A stretch of 64,000 bases of DNA, taken from the NCBI GenBank assembly GCA_034638255.1, contig JAWPGT010000101.1:1-64000 (forward strand). Direction: 5' to 3'. The stretch is from Coprinus comatus. Taxonomy: Eukaryota; Basidiomycota; Agaricomycetes; Agaricales; Agaricaceae. The translations under genes and the position numbers were made by a program. The notes beneath the pieces are model-generated. The model worked only from the letters and a program-made list of their open reading frames with translations, was not told where the DNA came from and did no database searches. This document shows positions 33,871 to 43,634 of this stretch, piece by piece (positions within the stretch are counted from its first letter, which is position 1; every line of letters begins with the position of its first letter).

Positions 33871-35490
33871 TTGATAGGTCACAACTTCAACGAAGCAGAT
33901 CTCGTTACCGAGAAACCCCTTCCACCGAACCCTTCCCAGTTCACATCCCCGGACCGATCCAAGCCTCTACCTCACAAGACTCTGGACGCTCCACCTCGTC
34001 ATTTTATACACAACCACCAGTACCTCCCCAATCTCAGCTTTTCGGAGAACCTAGTCCTATACAACGACAAGGTTCGCAATCTAGCGAAACTTCAAAACAG
34101 CAATACAGAGAGAAACAACAACAATCTTCATCCGAAGAGAGACGACTCAGACGACGACGACCCCCCGCCAATCCCTCCTCGAAGACCTAGAGTTACTATC
34201 CCGTCTCGAGTCCATACACCAATCACAACTCCCGCCAACCCAACAACTCCACACACTCCGTCATTACCCCCGGCTCCACCAAATCCCTCCACACCTACTA
34301 CAAACAACTCGTCAAGCTCAAATCCAACGATGCCCTCCACAACTACAGTCCCAGCACTCAAACTCCCAGTTCCCCCACCATTCGCTGGAGACACAGCATC
34401 CTACGGTCATTGGAAACAACGACTTGGAATCTACTATGCAGCAGATCAAGCCCGATTCCATGACAGCGAAACAAAGATCCTATACACTCTTTCCCTTATG
34501 GTTGGACCGGCAGCCACATGGGCACATGCCTTCACAGAAAGCAAATACGACGACAAGAATTCAACCTACAACTTCGGAACCTTCACAGCATTCAACAAAG
34601 CCTTGGACACAAGCTTCCGCTCATCCACCCATGTCTCAGATGCCATGGCCCGGATTACCAAGTTTAAACAGGGAATGCGCAACGTACATGAGTACATCGC
34701 AGAATTCGAATCCCTCGCACTCGAAGCACAAATCACACAAGACACACTCAAAATCCATCTCTTCAAAATGGGTCTTGAACCCACAATTGGAATGTATGCC
34801 ATCAGAGCCATGCCAGCCGATACCTATGAAGCATGGAAAGGCGCTGCCCGCGCAGCCAGCCACATACTTCAGTCTGAACGAGACTATCGTCAGACACACT
34901 ATCCCCAAAGGAACCCTCAAATACGTCAAAACCCTCGCTATCGCCAGGCTCAAAACTTTCGTCAACCGCAGTCTATCCCGCGTTACGTTCAACCACCCGT
35001 GGTCGCAAAAGACCCGTACGCCATGGATGTCGACTACATCGAAGAGGCAATCAATAACCTTCGCCTCAACGGTGAAGAGGAACTCTGTAACATACACGAT
35101 GAACAGGAGGACTTTGAAGAAGAAGCCCCTCAGCCATCTCAAATTGATCCCGGAGAAATCCTTAATCAATTCATCGACAGAGTCTTCACAAACGAACAAA
35201 AGGAATTGTTCAGAGAACGACTCTGTTTCCTCTGCAAGAAACCAGGCCATTTCGCCAACCGATGCCCAGCTCGACGAACTGGCCCATCACCTAATCGCCC
35301 GAGGTCAATCCCTCGCCAGGCATACAACCAGAGGAAGGCCCCGACCAAGAATCGAAACCCCCATCTACGACGCCAGATCAACAACCTCATCGAAACCGCC
35401 CCTGAAGAAGAAGTAGCAGACGTCTATGATTACTTCTCCCAAGACAACATGAACGACGATTTCAGCAGCGAAATCAAGGATTTTGCTTAA
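33871..35490 (+). CDS. gag: Gypsy gag polyprotein
   Basis: Open frame to TAA at 35490. A Pro/Thr/Asn-rich N-terminal region is followed by a capsid domain (about residues 165-345, FAGDTASYGHWKQRLGIYYA and VHEYIAEFESLALEAQI), then a CCHC zinc knuckle CFLCKKPGHFANRC at about residues 451-465 and a basic Pro/Arg tail. It forms the virus-like particle and binds element RNA. The true start is unclear: the frame has no ATG before 34330 (about residue 154) although coding-like sequence extends upstream of 33871. Initiation may therefore be non-ATG or through an unrecognised splice. Confidence 0.88.
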   Translation: MIGHNFNEADLVTEKPLPPNPSQFTSPDRSKPLPHKTLDAPPRHFIHNHQYLPNLSFSENLVLYNDKVRNLAKLQNSNTERNNNNLHPKRDDSDDDDPPPIPPRRPRVTIPSRVHTPITTPANPTTPHTPSLPPAPPNPSTPTTNNSSSSNPTMPSTTTVPALKLPVPPPFAGDTASYGHWKQRLGIYYAADQARFHDSETKILYTLSLMVGPAATWAHAFTESKYDDKNSTYNFGTFTAFNKALDTSFRSSTHVSDAMARITKFKQGMRNVHEYIAEFESLALEAQITQDTLKIHLFKMGLEPTIGMYAIRAMPADTYEAWKGAARAASHILQSERDYRQTHYPQRNPQIRQNPRYRQAQNFRQPQSIPRYVQPPVVAKDPYAMDVDYIEEAINNLRLNGEEELCNIHDEQEDFEEEAPQPSQIDPGEILNQFIDRVFTNEQKELFRERLCFLCKKPGHFANRCPARRTGPSPNRPRSIPRQAYNQRKAPTKNRNPHLRRQINNLIETAPEEEVADVYDYFSQDNMNDDFSSEIKDFA

Positions 35491-35525
35491 AGAGATTAGC
35501 CACCACGTCTAATTCTCTTCCATCT

Positions 35526-38500
35526 GTGTCTACTGCCCCATCTACACCATCATATTCTATTCCTCTTCCACTCAATGCTGTACAACTCGGAGGAAATGGA
35601 TCCAACTCTATCTACGCCCCCACACAAACTTCCAGTGCAGTAGCCAACTCAGAAACCGTGGATATCCTCGCCCTCATCGACTCAGGAGCAGGAGGAAATT
35701 TCATTGACCCAGCTTTGGTAAAACAACACCAATGGCCTGTCAAGAAACTCTTAAAACCCATTACTGCTTACAATGCAGATGGTACCAAAAATGGTGTTTG
35801 TTCATTCTATTCCCCATTGAACTGTACAGTTAATGGTCGACAAACAACCATCGAAGCCAAAATAATCAGTCTCGGAAAACCTAGAATCATTTTAGGATTC
35901 CCCTGGTTACAGGAAAATAATCCAGACATCAATTGGTCTGACAGATTACTCAAATGGAGAGAAGAAGAATCAAGTGACGAGATATACCTTGATCTAATTC
36001 AAACCATTACAGATGATGACACACAACTGAACAAAATCTACCTCGACGAGGAAGACTCAGTTGAAATCAACGTCAAAACATCATCCTCTAACACCATTGC
36101 TCAACAATTTGGTGACAAGAAACAAGACGACCCTAAGAAAGTCGTTCCTAAAGAGTTCGCCGAATTCTACAAACTCTTTGACAAGAAAGCATCAGAACGC
36201 TTTCCTCAAACCCGACCTTGGGATCATAAAATTGAACTCGAAGATTCATTCGAAGCTCGTTCAATTAAACCATATCGGTTATCACCTCTAGAAGAGAAGG
36301 AACTCGACACCTTCTTAAAAGAGAATCTTGAAAAAGGTTACATTCGACCTTCAAAATCACCTATGGCCTCCCCTTTCTTCTTTGTAGGAAAGAAAGATGG
36401 AAAACTACGGCCCTGTCAAGATTACAGATATCTAAATCAACACACTATCAAAAACGCATATCCCATTCCCCTCATCTCATCAATACTCGACAAATTGAGA
36501 GATTCGAAATGGTTCACAAAACTTGATGTTCGTCTAGGATATAACAATATCCGCATAAAAGATGGAGATCAATGGAAAGGAGCCTTTAAAACAACTAAAG
36601 GACTTTTCGAACCCACAGTCATGTTCTTTGGAATGTGCAACTCGCCAGCTACCTTCCAAGCAATGATGGACTCATTGTTTAGAAAGCTGATAGATGATGG
36701 AGAAGTCATTGTCTATATGGATGATATCCTCATTCATGCCAAAACTAAAGAGGAACTTCGCCGTATCACTAAAGAAGTACTACGAATCCTCCTAAAGAAT
36801 GATCTATTTCTCAAAACAGAGAAATGCGAATTCGAAAAACAACACCTCGAGTATCTCGGTGTAATCATCACTCCCAACAACGTCGCCATGGACCCCGCAA
36901 AATTACAAGGCATCCAACAATGGCCCGTACCCAAATCAGTACGAGACGTTCGCAAGTTCATTGGATTTTGCAACTTCTACCGCAAATTCATTCGAAACTA
37001 CTCCGACCTCGCACATCCGCTTAACGCTCTTATGTCTAATACTAAAGTATTTGATTGGACATCCGAATGCCAGTCTTCATTCGAAGATCTGAAAGCGCGA
37101 TTTCTCACACAGCCCATCCTCACAGTTGCCGATCAAACTAAACCGTTTGAAATAGAATGCGATGCATCTCTATACGCAACAGGAGCTGTCCTACTACAAC
37201 GAGACACCAATGGAGTCAAGCACCCAGTTGCTTATCACAGCCGAAGTTTCAATCCCGCCGAACGAAACTATCATTGCTCAGAGCAAGAATTTCTCGCAAT
37301 AATTCGAGCACTCACAGAGTGGAGACACTACTTCGAAGGATCACCACACAAAACCATTGTATGGTCCGATCACGAAAACCTCAAACGTTGGAAGAACCCT
37401 CAAGATCTCAACCGACGACAAGCACGATGGACAGCGTATATGCAACGATTCAACATCGAAATCCGACATATTCCCGGCAAGAAAAATGGTCCCGCTGATC
37501 ATCTATCCCGAAGACCTGATCACGTACCTATCGGAGACGATAATCATGACGTAACTGCACTACCCCCGTCATTATTCTCCACAGATTTACAAGAAACGTC
37601 ACTCTGCATTATTGATGACCTCATCGGTCAGAAAATAAAAGACGTCACTCAACAACGGTCTTCATCCATTCCTGAAACATACGTCATCGATGACGATGGT
37701 TTCCTCCGCTACCAGAATAAGATTGTCATCCCGGATGATCTTCTTCTTAGACGATCCCTCTTACAAAGAGTACACGACCATATCACCGCTGGACACCCAG
37801 GAATTACAGAAACTTTACGAAAACTAAAGCAATACTGTTACTGGCCCGGTATGAACTCGTTCGTACACAACTACGTTCAAGGTTGTGGAACTTGTCAACA
37901 ATACAAGATTAACCGCCACCCACTCAAAGCACCCTTACAACCCATAAAAGGACCTGCTTCTATCCGTCCATTCACCCAAATCTCCATGGATATGATAACG
38001 GATCTACCTCCAGACGGCCCCTATGACTCTATATTGTCCATAGTGGACCATGGACTTACAAAGGGGATATTAATTATTCCTACTGCGAAAACAGCCACAG
38101 CCGATGACATAGCCGAGCTATTGATAGAACGGTTATTCGCCAAATTCGGAACTCCCGAAAAGGTTATCTCAGATCGAGGACCCCAATTCATCGCTAAGTC
38201 AATGCAAGAATTCTATTCAAAACTAAATATAGAACCCGCATACTCGACCGCCTATCACCCTCAATCCGACGGATCAACCGAAAGATTCAATCAAGAGATC
38301 GAACTATTCTTATCCATCTATTGCTCTGCAAATCCCAACTCCTGGGCACGAGCACTGCCTATCCTCGAATTTACACACAATTCCCGTACCCATGCTGGTC
38401 GCACTCAAACCCCATTCGAACTAATGTATGGCTATGCACCAAAAACATTCCATACTATGGAAGAACCCTCAAACATCCCATCTATCTCATCCCGATTTGA

Positions 38501-39017
38501 GTACCTCAAACAAACAAGAGAACAGGCTCAAGAAGCTCATGAACATATGCGTCAACTTATGACCGCTCGATCGAACAGACCATTACCAACCCTAGAACCA
38601 GGACAACGGGTCTGGCTCGATAACAGAAACCTCCAAATCAAATACAAATCGAAGAAAATGGCACAGCGCCGAGAAGGCCCCTTCAAAATTCTACGCAAAA
38701 TAGGAACAACCACCTATGAACTAGAGTTACCAATGACGTGGAGGATCCACAACAAATTCCATATCCAACTCCTCACTCCTGTCAAAGAGAATGACATATA
38801 TGGCAAAATGTTTACAACACCACCTCCAGACATCGTAAATGGAGAAGAAGAGTACAAAGTCGAAAATATCCTGAACCACCGAGGAACCCCGAGGACAAGA
38901 CGGTATCTTGTTCATTGGAAAGGATACTCTTCTACGGAAGATTCTTGGGAGCCTGAATCGAATCTTACCAATTCAGGAGCAATCCTAAAAAGTTATAAAG
39001 AGAGACATAGACTCTGA
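35526..39017 (+). CDS. pol: Gypsy pol polyprotein (protease, RT, RNase H, integrase, chromodomain)
   Basis: Open frame of about 1,160 codons ending at TGA 39017. The aspartic protease site ALIDSGAGGNF is at about residue 50. RT has YMDDILIHA at about 398, RNase H starts FEIECDASLYATGAVL near 540, and the integrase HHCC zinc domain (HDHITAGHPG..CGTCQQYK) lies at about 750-795. The DDE core has SMDMITD, VISDRGPQF and HPQSDGSTERFNQE. A C-terminal chromodomain (VENILNHRG..YLVHWKGYSSTEDSWEPES) is at about 1108-1155. No stops or frameshifts were seen. The frame is -1 relative to gag and is open across the gag stop. It has no ATG at its beginning, so expression as a gag-pol fusion by -1 frameshifting is likely. 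Confidence 0.95.
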   Translation: MSTAPSTPSYSIPLPLNAVQLGGNGSNSIYAPTQTSSAVANSETVDILALIDSGAGGNFIDPALVKQHQWPVKKLLKPITAYNADGTKNGVCSFYSPLNCTVNGRQTTIEAKIISLGKPRIILGFPWLQENNPDINWSDRLLKWREEESSDEIYLDLIQTITDDDTQLNKIYLDEEDSVEINVKTSSSNTIAQQFGDKKQDDPKKVVPKEFAEFYKLFDKKASERFPQTRPWDHKIELEDSFEARSIKPYRLSPLEEKELDTFLKENLEKGYIRPSKSPMASPFFFVGKKDGKLRPCQDYRYLNQHTIKNAYPIPLISSILDKLRDSKWFTKLDVRLGYNNIRIKDGDQWKGAFKTTKGLFEPTVMFFGMCNSPATFQAMMDSLFRKLIDDGEVIVYMDDILIHAKTKEELRRITKEVLRILLKNDLFLKTEKCEFEKQHLEYLGVIITPNNVAMDPAKLQGIQQWPVPKSVRDVRKFIGFCNFYRKFIRNYSDLAHPLNALMSNTKVFDWTSECQSSFEDLKARFLTQPILTVADQTKPFEIECDASLYATGAVLLQRDTNGVKHPVAYHSRSFNPAERNYHCSEQEFLAIIRALTEWRHYFEGSPHKTIVWSDHENLKRWKNPQDLNRRQARWTAYMQRFNIEIRHIPGKKNGPADHLSRRPDHVPIGDDNHDVTALPPSLFSTDLQETSLCIIDDLIGQKIKDVTQQRSSSIPETYVIDDDGFLRYQNKIVIPDDLLLRRSLLQRVHDHITAGHPGITETLRKLKQYCYWPGMNSFVHNYVQGCGTCQQYKINRHPLKAPLQPIKGPASIRPFTQISMDMITDLPPDGPYDSILSIVDHGLTKGILIIPTAKTATADDIAELLIERLFAKFGTPEKVISDRGPQFIAKSMQEFYSKLNIEPAYSTAYHPQSDGSTERFNQEIELFLSIYCSANPNSWARALPILEFTHNSRTHAGRTQTPFELMYGYAPKTFHTMEEPSNIPSISSRFEYLKQTREQAQEAHEHMRQLMTARSNRPLPTLEPGQRVWLDNRNLQIKYKSKKMAQRREGPFKILRKIGTTTYELELPMTWRIHNKFHIQLLTPVKENDIYGKMFTTPPPDIVNGEEEYKVENILNHRGTPRTRRYLVHWKGYSSTEDSWEPESNLTNSGAILKSYKERHRL

Positions 39018-39033
39018 CCAAATCCCCAGTTCA

Positions 39034-40362
39034 ATGCTCTACTCTCCTCCCAATACACCCATCACTACTATCACCAATGCCCCCTCCACCGTACTCCCAA
39101 CCCAAACCTTGGCTCCTACCAATGGTTCCACCACACGCATCCCTCTCCCGTATTCCCCTGACACTCAGCTTGTTCGATTCCGACTATCATGCGAAACATA
39201 CATCGCTGACCTCGAATCCGTTCATCGAAACAACTCTGAACGCCGCACACTCCTTCACACCCTTCGGGAAGACCTATCTGCTTACTTTCCTCAAAGAGCT
39301 AAGGAACTGTACCTTTGGGACACCTTGGCCCACACTTGTCAAAAACTCCAATCGAATGGTTTTTCACAACCAGAGCATGCTAGCCTCCACCAGCTTTTCC
39401 AGGATCTTGACAGATCCCGAAATTCAAGACCTTCGCTCTTCAGCGTTAGTTTTGGACCACGATATGTTAGCACTAGCAACCTTGAGACTCGAAGGGACGG
39501 AATCCTTTCTAGAGACTCGGAAGCGACTCACACCACTCCTCAGGAACCACTACATGCTCGAACAATGGGCCCGGAACCTGACCACTCAGGAAAGCTACTA
39601 CCTGACCAACCTACTATCCCACCAAACGTTCCCAGCCAATGTCCCCAGACCCCATACATGCCACCAATTAAATCCACACAGCGTCGGTGCCCTGCATGTA
39701 ACGGACATAACCACTTCCTACCACATTGCGAAAGTTACTTCTGCAACCACTGTAAGCAAACTGCTCCAGGCCACTATGCCAAGCATTGCTCCCGCAACAA
39801 GTACAAAGGCCTCCCTTCCAACACCATCCGACCTCCGTTATTGAGGAGCACTACATCCAAAACCCTAAACTCCGCCCTGCCGATAAAACGGACAGTAACA
39901 TTCTACAAGGAGATAGGACACTTTTACAACAGCAACCGACACAACGACCAATCAATCGAGGGACAACGTGTCCTAGCATTCATGAACCACCAGAGATACG
40001 CCGCTCACGATCGACAGGACCCCGTACCCCGATTCCGACTGGATCTCGCAGTGAAAGACATCATCGATGCCATTCCCACTCTCGCCAAGCACGCCGCCGC
40101 TCACGCCAGAGTACTGGATCAAATCAGGAAGACTTTGGACGAGACTTTGGAGAAGACTACGACCCCGTCGCCGAGGCCAACATCACTGGCTCCCCTTGCC
40201 GAGACCTCTGAAGTTGAGAATGAGGACATTCCCCCTAAGGAAGGAAGTAATGTTACGAGCCCACCCAAACCACCGGCCCGTACCACCACCACCGAGGAAG
40301 ACTTGTTCGCCATCTTCCCCGAACTCATTCCCAATGACGACACTATGGACGACTCCGCCTGA
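39034..40362 (+). CDS. Gypsy third ORF (zinc-knuckle accessory protein), frame uncertain
   Basis: Open frame from 39034, 16 nt after pol, to 40362, which lies 111 nt inside the 3' LTR. The first about 125 residues look genuine (FRLSCETYIADLESVHRNNS), as does a double Cys/His cluster (CPACNGHNHFLPHC, CNHCKQTAPGHYAKHC) near 39690-39790. Between them (about 39400-39650) the convincing protein is in the +1 frame (LTDPEIQDLRSSALVLDHDM, EQWARNLTTQESYYLTNLLS). After 39840 a further frame ends at 40211 with DFGRDFGEDYDPVAEANITG, before the LTR. Similar third ORFs occur in agaric gypsy elements I recall. Either indels have accumulated or the region is read in more than one frame. Role unknown. Confidence 0.6.
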   Translation: MLYSPPNTPITTITNAPSTVLPTQTLAPTNGSTTRIPLPYSPDTQLVRFRLSCETYIADLESVHRNNSERRTLLHTLREDLSAYFPQRAKELYLWDTLAHTCQKLQSNGFSQPEHASLHQLFQDLDRSRNSRPSLFSVSFGPRYVSTSNLETRRDGILSRDSEATHTTPQEPLHARTMGPEPDHSGKLLPDQPTIPPNVPSQCPQTPYMPPIKSTQRRCPACNGHNHFLPHCESYFCNHCKQTAPGHYAKHCSRNKYKGLPSNTIRPPLLRSTTSKTLNSALPIKRTVTFYKEIGHFYNSNRHNDQSIEGQRVLAFMNHQRYAAHDRQDPVPRFRLDLAVKDIIDAIPTLAKHAAAHARVLDQIRKTLDETLEKTTTPSPRPTSLAPLAETSEVENEDIPPKEGSNVTSPPKPPARTTTTEEDLFAIFPELIPNDDTMDDSA

Positions 40363-40875
40363 CATACCATTCCCCGATGACATCACTATGACATCGTTAT
40401 GACCTAACGTCGAACTAAGTATGAGACTCCACTTATGCTTAGAAGTCTGCATTTCCCCAGCTCCAGTATTAGTTATGTGTTTCGTCATTTTACTCCTGTT
40501 GACTAATCTTTCATTGTATATGGAGTAAATAGTCCCCGACCCCGATGTCTCACCTACTCCTGTTGACAGTTCTAGCATTGTGTATGGAGTAGATTATAAA
40601 GCGATGACGAGTATTTGGGATATACGTAGTTAGTAGCTATTAATAGGTACATTCCTAGAATAGTATAAATACTCGCTGTATTAGACGATTAAAGCCTTAA
40701 GCTTTAATCTCTTCTGTTGTAGCCCTTATACATCTCTGTCTCCATACCTCTCGGTCACTAGGTTGAAAGGCCTTGAGATTGCAGCAGAGTGTTTATTGAT
40801 CGCACGTTCCTACACGACTGCACTCTAGCGTTTAAGTTCCAGGAGTGTTCAGCTTAACGGTTCGTGGTCATAACA
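40251..40875 (+). repeat. 3' LTR of the gypsy element
   Basis: 625 bp, with no difference from the 5' LTR found by eye. It is preceded by the purine tract AAGGAAGGAAGTAA and followed by target duplication CTTCC. Confidence 0.95.
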
Positions 40876-40880
40876 CTTCC

Positions 40881-41123
40881 AGGAAGGTATGTCATATTTT
40901 CCGTTGGTTTGATCTCTTTCTAACTAATACATTTTCAGGAGAAGATCTGTACATTGGGTTGTCGTACTCTCAATCTACATAATGTCCTTAGGTGTTCCGT
41001 TCTGGCACTTCCACCTTCAAAAGCATTGTCAAGGGAACCAAGAGCAATGGAGAAGAATAGCAAAGAACTTGAATTCTTCATGGGGCATATACTATCACAT
41101 GACTTTGGGCACCCTATCGTACG
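40881..41123 (+). pseudogene. Membrane-protein family copy E, end of exon 1, exon 2 and intron 2 donor
   Basis: AGGAAG completes exon 1 before GTATGT. Exon 2 (40939-41118) encodes LSIYIMSLGVPFWHFHLQKH and then NSSWGIYYHMTLGTL, collinear with copies B-D. The donor GTACG (41119-41123) is intact, but the KDZ transposon starts right after it. ATCGTACG at 41116-41123 is the left copy of the 8-bp target duplication. Confidence 0.8.
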
Positions 41124-41560
41124 CACCTGTGGTTCCCACACCACCTGTCTATTTAGACAGGGCCATGTGGTCCACGGCCCCATCTAAATAGACATGATTT
41201 TAGCTAATCCTCGGGCAGGGAATAAATATGCAATAAACATTTGAACTTTGCAAGTTTTTCCTAGTCAATACTTGAGAGTCAGTCCAGGCTAGTACTACTG
41301 ATTAGATAGACATATTATCACTAGAAATTACATATTCAATCATGTATATTAAGTCTTTAATGTTTGATTACTTATTTCTGTATTTTATCTGCTTCGGCCT
41401 TTCGTCCGAGAGGCCACCTATGTCTTTTTTCTTCAGATCAATCCGTGCACCAACTTTTGATGGACGGATTGATCTGTCACCATATATGACGGCCGTCGGC
41501 AGCTGATGTCTGTTTCCTCATGTCGGGTGGTAGTATTCCACGTCAATCAAAGTCCATCCT
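41124..41560 (+). repeat. Left terminal inverted repeat of the KDZ element
   Basis: The first about 130 bp match the right end with about four substitutions, each a CG to TG or CA change on this side. Internal palindromes are CTGTCTATTTAGACAG and GTCTATTTAGA..TCTAAATAGAC, enclosing GGCC..GGCC. A second hairpin, GATCAATCCGT..ACGGATTGATC, lies at 41436-41474. Confidence 0.85.
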
Positions 41561-41739
41561 TTGAGTGCATGCCCGGTTATGTTGTTTTTTAATGTCATGA
41601 CTACGTGAGTGTTTGTTTTTAATTTCGGACATGATCTGACACATCCGCACCACCCGATGTTCTCTCATCCCTCCTCCCCTACTATCATGTCACTCTGGTG
41701 TTGAAAATGGGGTATGTTTTTCTTCAATATTACTGCGAG

Positions 41740-42165
41740 TCTACTTTACATATTACATATCCGAATGCTTCTGAATATAATATATCTATACTATATCTTA
41801 TCTCTGACTCCAGATTAAAGGAAAATACCTAGTGCGTATACTATGTAGCATACTGTACAAATTACTACATCAATCAGACTCAGAGCAAACACATATTTCC
41901 CCGGTAACAGGTGCGGGGTATGTTTCTTTTCCAAATGGCATCCCCGTGGCACCCGATGGAATCTGTCACCAGACCGAATCTGTCACCGGACCGATCATGT
42001 CTTTGTTCTCAATCCTACCCTAATGCAGATTTGATCTATCATGTGTGATCATTTCCCTCGTATCTTTCTTCCTGATTTCTCCTGCTAGAATCGAGAGGAA
42101 TAGATACATCAGTAGATTGTAAGAATAATAGACATACAGTTTCATGCTATGCTTGAGTTGTATCT
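41740..42165. other. KDZ left arm, non-coding
   Basis: No supported ORF. It contains two adjacent copies of GAATCTGTCACC-type sequence at 41959-41970 and 41976-41987, a motif that recurs near both ends of the element. Confidence 0.5.
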
Positions 42166-42178
42166 ATTACAGAAATGC

Positions 42179-42371
42179 CCATATACACACGATATCAGGG
42201 TCACCGGTGATCACTGATTGATAAACGATAAACGAAAGGTGCTTCCGCCCAGAAGCATTGCCATCTATCCTGTCGGTGATAGCTGCCTGGAAGCACCTGA
42301 CAGCAGCCCACAGGACTGACGCCTGCCGCCTCGACTTCGTTTTCATTTCGTGGTCGTAAGACAACGCGGGA
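42179..42371. repeat. About 195-bp direct repeat, copy 1 (KDZ left arm)
   Basis: It matches 42524-42719 with few differences, including GATAACGAAA-type and CGCCTGCCGCCTCGACTTCG segments. Each copy contains an inverted pair GTGCTTCC..GGAAGCAC. The ORFs read on the minus strand here are just the two repeat copies and look non-genic. Confidence 0.85.
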
Positions 42372-42523
42372 TTCACACTATTGACATGCTACTTCTCCGT
42401 GTGCCTGAAACACCCGTTGTTTGACTTCATTTTGATTTGATTTCTAGTTCTTGGTGTTTCTAGTTCTCTTAGTGCTATAGCCAGAATTCTATACCTCAAC
42501 CTATAGATGAGGAATACCAAAAT

Positions 42524-42719
42524 ACCCACATACACATGATATCAGGGTCACTGGTGAGTACTGATTGATAAATGATAAACGAAATGTGCTTCCGCCCAGA
42601 AGCATTGCCATCTATCCTATCGGTGATAGCTGCCTGGAAGCACCTGACAGCAGCCCACAGGACTGACGCCTGCCGCCTCGACTTCGTTTTCATTTCGTGG
42701 TCGTAAGACAACGCGGGAT
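42524..42719. repeat. About 195-bp direct repeat, copy 2 (KDZ left arm)
   Basis: Second copy of 42179-42371, separated from the first by about 150 bp of unrelated sequence. Differences are mostly transitions. Confidence 0.85.
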
Positions 42720-43129
42720 GGCTACTACATTACTACGGCTACCCAGGCCTGTCAACACAATGATCCGCACTATGAGTGAACCACTCCATGGCTTCTTGCG
42801 CAGCATTCTCATCTATGATTCTCAGCTTCGTTGTAAATGACATCCCTCAATTGATCCGCACGAACTTGGTATACTGCATCAGGACTTGAACAACCCCTTT
42901 ATCATCATCATAACTCCTTCAGATTTATCTCTTTCAACACAGAAATGTGAGTTCTACATACTACACATATTATTAATTCTTATGGGTACAGTAACACCAA
43001 CCGGGTTGAGTCAACACGGGTTACTGACACTCCGGATCACAACACTGGTAGCATGACACATTGGGAGCTTCGACTAAGGTGTCAATGTCATGCCCCGCCG
43101 GCTTCTGAGTCTCTCATACATTTACTACT

Positions 43130-43400
43130 GCATCTGTATTAATTAGGCAGTTGTCAAAATATTATTCCTGCCTACAATCAACTTCTGACACTCGTGAGTC
43201 GTGAGTCGTAACTTGTGTGATAAAATGAAGAAACAAAATTATTGAATTATGCTGGACCGCTGCTGATGTCGCCGGGCCCTCTGGAATAAACATTACTTAT
43301 CATGATCAGGTCCTCCTTCCTATCTTCATCACTAAGTGTATCAGCTATCTATTTACATTTTTTATTCTCGGCTTCATCTTCTGAGGTGTCTTCCCGGCTG
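43130..43400 (-). pseudogene. Degenerate duplicate of the KDZ transposase 3' end
   Basis: CTTCCTATCTTCATCACTAA with a following GTGTATCA, and upstream GTATTAATTAGG..CTTGTGTGATAAA, repeat the sequence at about 43540-43770 that spans the transposase stop codon and its last about 50 codons. The copy is broken by gaps and has no long frame, so it is a partial tandem duplication left behind. Confidence 0.55.
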
Positions 43401-43634
43401 TCGTCCAATTTCTGCCTCACGTCAATGTGTCATTATCAGTAACACCAGACGTAAGTCTACACACGGTTACTAGGGAGTCATATGGAGTTCAACTAGGTGT
43501 TAATGTCAACACGGAACGTGCCTGCCTCTGTCTAATACATTTGTATTAATTAGGTGATTATCAAAATATCAATCAACTTGTGATACTCGTAACTTGAGTG
43601 ATAAAGTGAAGAAAAAAGATATGTGATTATTGAA

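Larger units (their letters stand above)
32629..40875 (+). mobile_element. Complete Ty3/gypsy LTR retrotransposon with chromodomain (chromovirus)
   Basis: 8,247 bp with two 625-bp LTRs, beginning TGTTACGAGCCC and ending TCATAACA. It is flanked by the 5-bp target duplication CTTCC (32624-32628 and 40876-40880). Internal order is a long leader with tandem repeats, gag, then pol (protease, RT, RNase H, integrase, chromodomain), a third ORF, and a purine tract (AAGGAAGGAAGTAA) directly before the 3' LTR. The order RT-RNase H-integrase places it in Ty3/gypsy, and the terminal chromodomain in the chromoviruses. It lies in the same orientation as the gene it interrupts. I saw no LTR differences by eye, so it is very recent. 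Confidence 0.95.

Noticed and set aside
34636..35250. 204-codon minus ORF and the 330-codon + ORF at 34424-35416
   Set aside because: Out-of-frame shadows of gag, which has the capsid and zinc-knuckle motifs in its own frame.
33871..40362. Possibility that the gypsy element is an endogenous virus with an envelope gene in the third ORF
   Set aside because: The third ORF has zinc-knuckle motifs and no signal peptide or membrane anchor, so nothing suggests an envelope protein.
40183..40578. Minus ORF of 131 codons and its twin at 32582-32956
   Set aside because: They lie in the two LTRs and are identical because the LTRs are. No coding evidence.
42167..42711. Two similar 70-codon minus ORFs
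   Set aside because: They are copies of the 195-bp direct repeat in the KDZ left arm and have no other sign of coding.
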